Of a stretch of DNA of 64,000 nt, positions 55,286-64,000 are shown piece by piece; position 1 is the stretch's first letter; every line of letters begins with the position of its first letter. Under the pieces are notes generated by a model that saw only the letters and a program-made list of their open reading frames with translations, made no database searches and had not been told where the DNA came from. Both the position numbers and the translations under genes were made by a program. This DNA comes from Blasia pusilla (taxonomy: Eukaryota > Marchantiophyta > Marchantiopsida > Blasiales): contig CM114271.1 in assembly GCA_050084515.1 (NCBI GenBank), positions 67,146,001 to 67,210,000 of the forward strand, read 5' to 3'.

Positions 55286-57111
55286 TATGCACTAGATTTC
55301 CAAAGCACACGAGAAACTAGTCCTAGCACAAAGAGAGAATGGGTCGCACGACATTTGGCTTCAAAATTTCCGCAACTCCCGTCAAAGTCGACAGCGGTAG
55401 AAATTGAAATAGTTGCACAGGATTTTCACCTCCCAATGGCCGTCCGATGTGCATTGGCCTTGCACGATCTCCAACCGCTCGATCGGGAATGGCAAGGGCA
55501 ATGCGGGCCGCTACCCGAGAGCCAAAACGCTGGGCTAGGGCGGCGACTTTGCTGCGAATGTCCCGGCGCACAGTGAGGGTGCACTTTTTGCGCTCGTGGG
55601 GCCCGCCATGCCATACACCCTCTTGGTCGGCCCATATGGCGGTCGGGTGGGAATGCTCTTAGGAGTCCAAAAATCTCTATCCATATTCATTATGGATATG
55701 TCGCCAAATATATTTAACTTTTTCTCTTCTACAAGATCTTCCATATATAATCTGCCCACCTCCAAACCAGGTTAGTAAGAGGCCGTTCTCCATTACAATA
55801 AGACTTATTGATGATGAAATCCTCTTAGACTTTTTTCTAAATAAAATATTAGTGGTTGAATATCCTTCACTATGTTTATATACTCAACTAATCATATTCC
55901 CACTAACTCATCTACATCTATCCAGTTTTAGCACCATTTTTGGAACTTAGCCAAGGCCCAACTAAGTTGGCCAAAACTAGGGTCAAATTTACTCTAAATA
56001 ATCTCCAAGTTGGCTCTTAGCGGCATCGATCGGCCCCGAGGGTGCCAATCGATGCCTTGTTGCAAGGCGCACATTTTGCCATATATAGTCAGAAAACAAA
56101 GCAACTAAAAAGATTCTTTACAAACTAAGCAATATTAGCAAATAAAATGTAGGAAGCAAGTGCAAGTGAGCCACTAATATATGCCATCAATTGATAATGC
56201 ATGAGAAAATATCCTACTTCAAGAAAGTGCAGAAAAAGCCTATCACGCAGCCGATGACACACTTTGCACCATCCCTAAACTCAACCAATACCAACATCTT
56301 CATCTTACAACAACCTAACAACCAGGTGGGCTTGCCTCATGGAGACGGCATCTATATGTAATTTAAGGATTGGTAATAGGGATCCCAAATTTTTCATCAT
56401 TTCTAGTCCGGCTCGTGGTTCAGTTTTTTTTCTTCCATGACTTCTTACTTTTTTTTCTCAAAAAAGCTCAATAAAAGAAGGGAGATGAAAAACCCATCCA
56501 GGATTTTAAGACTCAAAAAGTTGAGTATGTGAAAACCATAACTGGCCATAACTAGAAAAAGAAAAAAACACATTCCTTTCGGTTAAACTCATCAACAAAC
56601 ACTAAATACGCTGCAAAATTAATTAGAAAGATCCGCAAGACAAGGTATGCACCACTAGTTGAATTGACGGCTCAGTCGCCATCCATGGGTGCCGATTGTA
56701 ATGAAATTGAACGGAAGAACTGGCAGGCTCAGTTTTTTTCTTGTGTCCTGCGAACTAGGCACAACGGCGTCGCAATTCATGGGGCGCCGATTGAACGGAA
56801 ATTGAAGAGCTGCGCGGAAGAAATCAGATGCAGCTGAATAAGCTCAAGTCGAAGTGCGAACACGTACTCTCGGAAACTGCGGGATTGCGGTGCTTTTCAC
56901 TCCGGGACCTATGGCCGCCGGTTGAAGGTGGATGAAATGAAGAGCAGATAGATTCGGTTGTTGGGGGTAAGAACTCCTAGTAATTCTACTCAGTCCCAGC
57001 AGGGTTCAAAACAGAATCAGAAGATGTGCCCACAGTCGCAGTCCATATTTTGAATGTGAATTAAAGCCGATGGGGCCGTCATCAGACAGGATGTCTATGG
57101 GGAAAGGATTT
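55286..57111. other. Intergenic region
   Basis: A GC-rich patch at 55420-55650 with overlapping open frames on both strands, then AT-rich sequence. No recognisable gene. Confidence 0.45.
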
Positions 57112-57317
57112 GTCGAGTCAAGGCGTTCAAGCTCTTGCGTCTGATTTTGTCTAAACCACTCATTCTCAATCTCTTCCGGTCGAGTCAAGGCGTTCAAGCT
57201 CTTGCGTTTCGTCTTGTTTAAACCTCTCGTTCTCAATACCTTACGGTCCAGTCAAGACGTTCACCTTTTGCGTATGATCGATCATGCCTGAATCACTCAT
57301 TCTCAATCTCTTGCGGC
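57112..57317. repeat. 67-bp minisatellite, three copies
   Basis: CGAGTCAAGGCGTTCAAGCT followed by CTTGCG recurs at 57114 and 57181 and, diverged, at about 57247. Each unit continues with TCTTGTTTAAACC.TC and TTCTCAAT. Period 66-67 bases. Confidence 0.85.
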
Positions 57318-58720
57318 CGGGCATGTTTCAAGCATCGTCCACTGCCTATGCTAGGATCATTCATACTGCAACCCTGCCTATCATCTCAGAGCAAATCATA
57401 TCCTCAACACAAGGATCGAGCCAAGACCGAGGGAATCTCACATTCCTCTTCGAAAATGGCGTGTTTCTTGCGACAATCATAATTAATGGTGGTCCATGTT
57501 CCAGCAGCAATACTGCTTCGCGTCGTCGTCATGTGAAGGTCACTCTAGAACTCCAGCAGTAGGATGGTAGGAACGTGGCCTTCCACCCTAAACGATGACC
57601 CTCAAGCTCCTCATCTCAGCTCAAAGGGCTGATTGGGACGCATCGTATCACCCAAGAAACTCCCACCAGAGCTACGTCCCGCTAGATCGTCTACTTCTTC
57701 CTCCCACGACATTTCCAATCCACGCGTCGATTCTACTTGAATAGACTTCACACCTGCGGTTCCCCTTCGTGATTCCCCTTCCATCCCCAACTCCGGACTC
57801 CGAATCAACACTCTTTACTATATGGAGCTGCGGTCAGTCACATCGCATCCTCCCTTCCCCCCATGAGAACTACCAGGCTATTTGACAACATATGGACACC
57901 GAAACGAGGCGGACACCCGACAGGATCCATAGCTTTCCCAAATCCTCACCTGCACGGTACTGCAATTGAGCTTGAGCTGTGGATCGGTAGTATTGCAATT
58001 CTACCGAGTAAGCAAGCCCGATTGCACTACTATGCGAAATCTAGCCAGAATGCGCAGTTAGACAGAGCTAGTTCTCGAAACACAATTGATAGACGGAAGA
58101 GCATCCGAAACCCAAGAGAGAAGACAAAGATACACATGCACACACCAGGGGCTGGAAAGGAGGAAGAATAGTGTCGTTAGAACACTAGAAACATTCATCA
58201 TCCGATGGGCTGCGATCCAATCGACTACGATGACATGACGGGCGGGAATACTTTATCACAAATCCTATCTTTCGATATATTAATCTCCGAGGCACAGATC
58301 CTGTGGGAAGCAATTCATCTATTTCAGTCGCCGACACTATTCTTCCGGTCCCCGCTACATCTGCCTGCAAGATCAATCCAATGTACAAGGCCAGGCATCT
58401 TCCAGACAAGCATCGGTGTGCGAATGTCAGCCGACCCTCTTCTCGGGGATTTTGTGCCCAGAGGGGATAGGAGGCAGCCTTCCCGATGCATAGCTTTCTG
58501 ACCGAGCACGAGAAGATGTAGCAGTGGGGAAGGAAAACGGTTCCATTACAGATTCTATACCAACACGACAATGTTTTACGAAAACGTGGCGAGACGCGCT
58601 TCCAAAGAATTAATCACTCGGCACCAAGATTCGTGAAGTTAATTTACACGGCTCACCAGAAGATAGCCAATTGATCGCTACGATGATTGCTAAGTTGCTT
58701 TTCAGCCAAATCGCATCTCT
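57318..58720. other. Region downstream of the GT34 gene
   Basis: The part next to 58721 should hold the 3' untranslated region of the GT34 gene. No protein recognised in the open frames at 57284-57562 (plus) or 58185-58571 (minus). Confidence 0.4.
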
Positions 58721-60097
58721 CTAGCCAGTGATCCGAGGCTTGTGGCCTCGCAACTGCTTAGTTTCATTCTGGTCCTCGTCCGCCGACGCCTTCACCTTCT
58801 CCACTGACAGACTCTCCAGGTTCGGGTGCTGGTACCCGTAAATCTGCAAAATCTGGTTATCGGCGAAATTGAAGGCCCGCTCCATCTGCGTCGTACATCT
58901 TTCCGTGGAGTAGTCTCCAGTTTTGCCATGGCAAGGCTTGCAGCCCACAAAATGAGTCACGAAGGGCCACCTCTCGTCGCCGAGTCCTGGGTGGTACTTC
59001 TCCATCATCTTCTCGTAGTTGTCCACCAGAATAACCCAGTAACCGTGCAAGAAGTAGGAGCTCTCCAAGTACGCTTTATCAGCCCACTTCTCCTTCTGGG
59101 ATAGCAAGAGGTAGATGAGTGCGGACTGGTCGTCTGCTTCGAATTCAGGCCTCCCGTCGAGATACTTGGTCAGGATCTTGCCGGCTTCATTCCTGGCGTT
59201 TCCCTTGGGACCATACGGTGCCCAGGCGTCGAGGAGATCTAGAGACCATTGACAGTTCCGGATGAGGAAACTTCCGGTGTTGAGGCCGGTCCAACTCTTC
59301 TTCTTGTACACCAAATCGTACCAGCCGTGCAGCACCATGTTGTAGTCGGTGTACTGCTCCATGGGAAGCTCGAACAACATGTCGGTGAAGAAGGCGTCAC
59401 TGTCCATCCACCATATCCACTCTAAGTCGGGGTGGGAGAGCATGAGCTTCCGCAGCAGCGGAAGCTTCGCCCAGAAGCCGGACATTTCTAGATCCAAGTG
59501 GGCCATGTTGTAGAAGATTTCAATGTCGTGAAGCCGACAGTAGTCAACCTTGTTCTTGAGATTCTTGAGGAGCAAGTAGTCTCCCAAGGGATTGTCGCAC
59601 GGGTTCGGTTGCGACCCCGAGACAAGCAGAATGCGTGGCCTGCCACCGGTAGTCTTGTTAGCACCCTTGTTCTTCAGCATGTAAGCTTGTCGCTGCTCAT
59701 CCCAGTCGGAGATCGGCTCCCCTAGAGTGTGATGTACGGTGTTCGGATCGAAATACTTCACCGGATCGAATTTTTTGTCGGCCAAGGATCTCTTATTCCT
59801 CTCCGAATTCTCCTGCTCAGACTCTGTAGACCTGAATTCCATCATTGTCCTAGTCGTCCTCTCTTTACTACCGGGCAAATGATTTGTAATCTCAAAGAAA
59901 TCCTTGCCCGGGGTACCATATCTCCCCGCACCGAGAGTTCCCCTCAAAACTAGAATTGTAACGAATCCACATATGATGGTCACTTGTAAATTATAGAAAG
60001 TCTTCTGTATGCGGCGAACTCTCGGAGGGGTCAGAATCTTACTGGGGCTCCAGCCCGCCTTCATCTTGGGCAGCGACTTCTTGAAGCTTTCACTCAT
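58721..60097 (-). CDS. XXT: Xyloglucan alpha-1,6-xylosyltransferase (GT34)
   Basis: Intact, intronless, 458 residues, close to the 460 of Arabidopsis XXT1. Transfers xylose from UDP-xylose to the beta-1,4-glucan backbone during xyloglucan synthesis in the Golgi. Type II membrane protein: short basic cytosolic tail, one membrane segment at about 39-55 (VTIICGFVTILVLRGTLGAG), a stem to about 120, then the GT34 catalytic domain. Signatures: ISDWDEQRQAY (129-139), RILLVSGSQPNPCDNPLGDY, DYCRLHDIEIFYNMAHLD, the DXD metal/UDP site WWMDSDAFFTDM (DSD 232-234), HGWYDLVYKKKSWTGLNTGS, EADDQSALIYLL, FLHGYWVILVDNYE, THFVGCKPC, and ERCTTQMERAFNFADNQIL. The start is the only ATG ahead of the tail. XXT1/2 versus XXT3-5 class cannot be settled by eye, though the overall match is best to XXT1/2. 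Confidence 0.96.
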   Translation of the reverse strand: MSESFKKSLPKMKAGWSPSKILTPPRVRRIQKTFYNLQVTIICGFVTILVLRGTLGAGRYGTPGKDFFEITNHLPGSKERTTRTMMEFRSTESEQENSERNKRSLADKKFDPVKYFDPNTVHHTLGEPISDWDEQRQAYMLKNKGANKTTGGRPRILLVSGSQPNPCDNPLGDYLLLKNLKNKVDYCRLHDIEIFYNMAHLDLEMSGFWAKLPLLRKLMLSHPDLEWIWWMDSDAFFTDMLFELPMEQYTDYNMVLHGWYDLVYKKKSWTGLNTGSFLIRNCQWSLDLLDAWAPYGPKGNARNEAGKILTKYLDGRPEFEADDQSALIYLLLSQKEKWADKAYLESSYFLHGYWVILVDNYEKMMEKYHPGLGDERWPFVTHFVGCKPCHGKTGDYSTERCTTQMERAFNFADNQILQIYGYQHPNLESLSVEKVKASADEDQNETKQLRGHKPRITG

Positions 60098-60830
60098 TTG
60101 AGCCGACTGTCTATTGTCGGTCGTCCAAACACGATCGATTCCTTCAATCGGTCCCCGGCTGCGCTAAGGGCTTCGACAAAAACCGGACCACCTTTCGCCT
60201 CTTTGGCAAAAGAAACAGAACCTCGACCAAAATTGGACAATCTTTCGCCCTCTCTGCCTACCTTTCTGCCGCATGCACAACGTGCCCCATCCTCAAGAGA
60301 TTTTCAATTGCAGGCGCTCGGAGTCCAGCGCACCCTCCACTCGGCCCATCGCCCAAAGTCGCAGAGTTTCAGTCGCTCCAGGCCGCATGAGGTCCGTCGG
60401 GTGCAGTCTCGTGAGAGATCTCGACGGAGGTACACATTGTCGGACGACTCTGCCTATCCACGATCTGATCTGCGAAGAAGACGGCAAGAATCCACCCGAG
60501 ACAACACGGGGAGACAGAGGGAGAGATCCACGGGGAAACACAGAGAAAGAGAAAGAAGGAAATCGTCGGGTAGACGGAGAGGAGGAGAAGAGAGTCCAGG
60601 AGAACGCCGAAATCTGAACCGGAGATGACAAGGAAGAAGACTACGAGCAGAGAACAGAATAGATCCTGCGAGAACGGAGCCCACAGAAGAGTGAAGGAGA
60701 AGGAACGAAGAAGACGGACGAGGTGACCATCATCAGGGCCGTGTTCGCCACAACAGAGTGAAGTCGCCGGCACCGGGCTAAATAGAGCCCGAACTGGGCC
60801 CCCAGAGACGCCACACGACAAATTAATCTA
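60098..60830 (-). promoter_or_regulatory. Leader and promoter region of the GT34 gene
   Basis: Strongly pyrimidine-rich on the gene's strand (CTCTCC/TTCTTTC runs at 60450-60620), as in many plant 5' leaders. A TATA-like CTCTATTTAGCC lies at about 60776-60790 on the minus strand. Exact transcription start unknown. Confidence 0.35.
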
Positions 60831-61850
60831 AGCTCATCTCACGATTCTCTCATTCCACCCGGAACTGTCACAGCGGCTTCTCCCCACCACACCGGTCGGC
60901 ATTTTTCTTCCTCTTTTTCGAATGAATCTTCTTTGAATTTTATTCAATCGAGCAAACGTCCAACTCCACTACAGCTGCCAAGCCCGGCTCACCTCCAGGC
61001 TGAACGGGACCACAAATACCCGCAGCTGGAAAGTGCCCCGGTAGAAACACGGGACGACGTCAGAATAATTCCACTACATGTGCTTTACGAATGCATTCCA
61101 GACTCCAAAAAAAAAGAGAGAGAAAAAAGAGTCCGCACCATTCCACAATAGGGGGACGAACCATCCACGGGGAGCCCAGACGTTAGAAGCAACGACAACA
61201 GCGACGACTATTCAACCGCGTTAGTTGCGGGGGGAGGCCATCCATCCTCCTCCGCTCCGCGGACGGAGTCCTCCCTGACTCCGTCCGCGACGACATCCGG
61301 CGCTCTCGAATCTCGATCGCAACCTACCGGCGAGGCGTGCCACGTGGCGACCCGGACGTCCCCTGGGAGCGATGGGAAACAGCCAGCAGCCAATAACCAC
61401 TGCGTAAAACCGCCCTCGGTGACCACCGTTCCTCCCAGCAAACAATGTGGAAACCACCTGCCGGGCACTTGTCATCGAACTACAATTCAATTCAACAAAA
61501 CAGCTGTCTCGCCCACAATCAGCCAGCTACACTGGCTAAACCAGGCTCTCCCCCGACCCTCTGTCCGAGCTTGTGAACCCATCCTTTTATCCCGGAGTCA
61601 GCCCACCTCTCTTTTGACTCCAGTCTCCTGGATATAACCTCCGGACCGGTCAATAGCCCTTGAATCCCCTACCGCTTGCTCCCGTTCCAAATCTATTATG
61701 TTTAGAAAAGTATATATTTGAATTCGAATGTCCTTCTTGTGGGAGAATAAGACATTTAAATAAGATAATTTGGAAATTGAGGTGAAGAAGTTAAACCCAT
61801 GGACTTAGCCCATAAGGAACCGCTAAATTTGGCAGTTTTTCATTAGCGAC
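60831..61850. other. Intergenic region with GC-rich patch
   Basis: 61200-61470 is GC- and CpG-rich with open frames on both strands but no recognised protein. It may be upstream regulatory DNA of the GT34 gene or of a gene to the right. Confidence 0.35.
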
Positions 61851-62960
61851 TTAGACCATGTTGGAATTGTCATCCTTGAAGATGACCCCGAACATCATGT
61901 GACGCCATACTTAGTTACTAATTTCCAACTTATTTACTAATTTCGGATGTTGAAGTAGGAAAACACGTAGAAAGCAACATTTGAAGGTTTTTGTTAGTAA
62001 GTTATAAAGGGTGTCACATACCCTCCAAATTGAGGGGCGGATGTGGGTATGTTGTTCCCGGACACAAATATGTGGAATTTTCCAACATCATAAACATAGA
62101 GACCGGTACCTTTTCAAGCAAGATTACATGGAAACGGACATGCCATCTCGCCCCCACGCCCAGGTTTTTTAGGAACTTGGGTTGCTCGTGCACGTGCGAG
62201 GCGCACATGTGGGTAGGGGGCATGGCATAGGAAAGCAGTGGGGGTGAGGTGCGGGGATGACAGCGCGGGGCGGGATCGATGCAAGGGGGTGGGGATAATC
62301 ACAGTAGAGGGTGCAAGAGCCCAAAGACATCCGTGGGTGGCATGGCGGGACACCAGGAAAAAAACACTGCTCCCATGGCCCTCTTGCACTCTCGGTGCGC
62401 TTAGGGTTTAGAAGATGTTGTAATTGTCATCCTTGAAGATTACCTCAAACAGATCCATCATGTGGGGCCATAATTAGTCACTAAATTAAATTTCGATGTT
62501 GAAGTAGGAAAACGGGAAGATAGTGTGGAGCACCATTTCAAGGTTTTTCTTAATATATTAAAGGGTATCACATACCCTCCAAATAGAGGGGTGGACAAGG
62601 GAATAGATGTGGAATTTTGCACTATTAGCTATGGGTTCCTTTCCTCACAAGGTTACATGGAAATGGACCTGCCATCTGGTCTCGCATATGGGTTTTGGGG
62701 AACTGAGGTTTCGCGCACAAGTGTAAGGCATGGGGGCCGGGTGTAGGAAGTCACTGGTGGTAGTATGGGGAGAGGTGATAGGACAATAGCGCGAGGTGTG
62801 TCAAATGCAGGGGGCAAGCCACAAGCATGTGGGAGGATGCAGGAGCGTAAGGACCCGCGTAGAGAGTGGGACATAGGGGGTGGAAAGGGGGATGGGGGGG
62901 TAGGTCAAGAGGCAGGGCTTAGGGATGGGTGATGGGGGTGTCAAAAGTGGGCTGGCACAA
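61851..62960. repeat. Tandem duplication of about 550 bp
   Basis: Copy 1 at about 61851-62405, copy 2 at about 62406-62960. Shared anchors: GTCATCCTTGAAGAT (61869, 62426), GATGTTGAAGTAGGAAAAC, CATACCCTCCAAAT (62017, 62571), TTACATGGAAA.GGAC, and a G-rich 3' half. Offsets fall from 557 to about 523 along the unit because of indels. Diverged and non-coding. Confidence 0.8.
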
Positions 62961-64000
62961 GTGCCGGACGTGGGGGTGTGGGAAATCTTTCCCACAAGGA
63001 CATGTCTATCCTTAAAATGAACATAAATCTAGAGACACGAACTTTCCTTGTGAGCGACCTTGTTTTCAAGTATATGTTTTCGTCCATTTGATTCAATGTA
63101 TGAAGTCTGGAGTATTAAACAATTTACTTGATAATATGGCATTCGGGATTAATTCTATGAGTCTCTACAAAGTTCCCACTCCCTCATGTTAGATGATCTA
63201 TTCAAAATATTTGACGATTGTACTTGGACCTAGGTAATTCTCACTAAGGTTCATTTTTTCTATCCCCCATTGATTGTAAGATCTTTATCTAGCTAGTGTC
63301 AAAAAAACACTATGGTTCAACAATTGAAAATTAAATCTAATAAAACATTCCCTAATTATTGGATAAGTATGAGAAATCTAAATTGAAAATGTCTAATACA
63401 CTATGCTAATAATAAATTTGAGATGATGTCCAACATACCTATTTATTAACCTTATGAGAGTTATCAATGCATGAATTTGAAATGGGAATTATTATGAGGA
63501 CTCCCCGTGTTTAATTCTTGTTAATTTTCTAGGCATTAGAGGGACTCATTGCCACAATTTTTTAATAAATTCTTGGCCCTTAAAGAAGTTATTCCACTTT
63601 GAGATTAATAGTTGAACCATTGGATCTACATGGAAAGAGCTACCTAGACAACATTAGTGCTTATAATTGGATCATGTGCTTATTAGTGGTGTGATTCTAC
63701 CTACTTAGCAATCACAAGTGCACAACGTTGAAAAATTTGGAAGTCCAAATTTACCCTATTATTATTTTTAAATGGAAAATCAAACTTTAAGACCTTCTAA
63801 AAAATGTCTTGACATATTACTTGGACGTGGGAGCAGAAATTTGTGATAAAAGAGAACCATGGGAAGCATCACACGGATCTTCATGACAAATAATATATAC
63901 AAGCGAATCTAAGGAAAATATGGAATATCATGAGACACGAGAGTCTTTTGTGCTTATATGACAATATCTTCAATTATTTCTAAGTTCTTTTTCATCATCT
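62961..64000. other. AT-rich intergenic DNA
   Basis: Nothing recognised. Confidence 0.45.

Noticed and set aside
57284-57562. 92-codon plus-strand frame
   Set aside because: No motif, partly overlaps the minisatellite, and no splice or promoter support.
60098-60628. Arg/Ser-rich 176-codon frame on the plus strand, head to head with the GT34 gene
   Set aside because: It begins at the base next to the GT34 ATG and is explained by the pyrimidine-rich leader read in antisense, which yields RS and RE codons. No RRM or other domain.

Overview
This window looks like nuclear DNA from a land plant. It has two host genes with plant-type architecture at its ends and about 45 kb of nested, decayed transposable elements between them. 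The species cannot be named from the sequence. The large retrotransposon load, and a Ty3/gypsy family carrying a DNA methyltransferase (a type reported from charophyte algae), suggest a plant with a big genome, perhaps outside the flowering plants. That is inference only. I found no tRNA genes, full rRNA genes or CRISPR arrays.

Left end (1-7.6 kb): on the minus strand, the 5' six exons of a lysophospholipid acyltransferase of the LPEAT2 type, running off the left edge. Upstream is a promoter region and a possible small two-exon gene (5202-5501, low confidence). At 7.6-15.1 kb a diverged 180-bp tandem satellite is split by a Copia LTR fragment and a truncated Ty3/gypsy element (copy 1). From 15 to 28.6 kb the DNA is AT-rich and mostly non-coding, with a dead hAT transposase, scattered LTR remnants and unidentified repeats.

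Middle (28.6-53.9 kb): a degenerate chromodomain-type Ty3 element (28602-38950), itself broken by a reversed Copia fragment, is followed by a Copia element (39148-53938, with AAGAA on both sides). The Copia 3' LTR was split by a second copy of the unusual Ty3 family (copy 2, about 43910-53651, flanked by CAAAG).

The main finding is this Ty3 family. Read on the minus strand, copy 2 is ordered LTR, leader, Gag with zinc knuckle and RG-rich tail, protease, cytosine-C5 DNA methyltransferase (motifs I, II, IV, VI, VIII, X in normal order), reverse transcriptase, RNase H, integrase, and a C-terminal PHD finger. Its leader also holds an antisense segment matching the internal promoter region of 5S rRNA. 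The element therefore paired a DNA-methylation writer with a putative histone reader. Both copies are pseudogenes. Every in-frame stop I could place in them is TAG, as expected from C-to-T decay of CAG codons.

Right end (53.9-64 kb): a dead MYB/SANT plus NAM-associated-domain gene (PIF/Harbinger-accessory type), a 67-bp minisatellite, an intact intronless GT34 xyloglucan xylosyltransferase gene on the minus strand (58721-60097), and a tandem duplication of about 550 bp near 62 kb.
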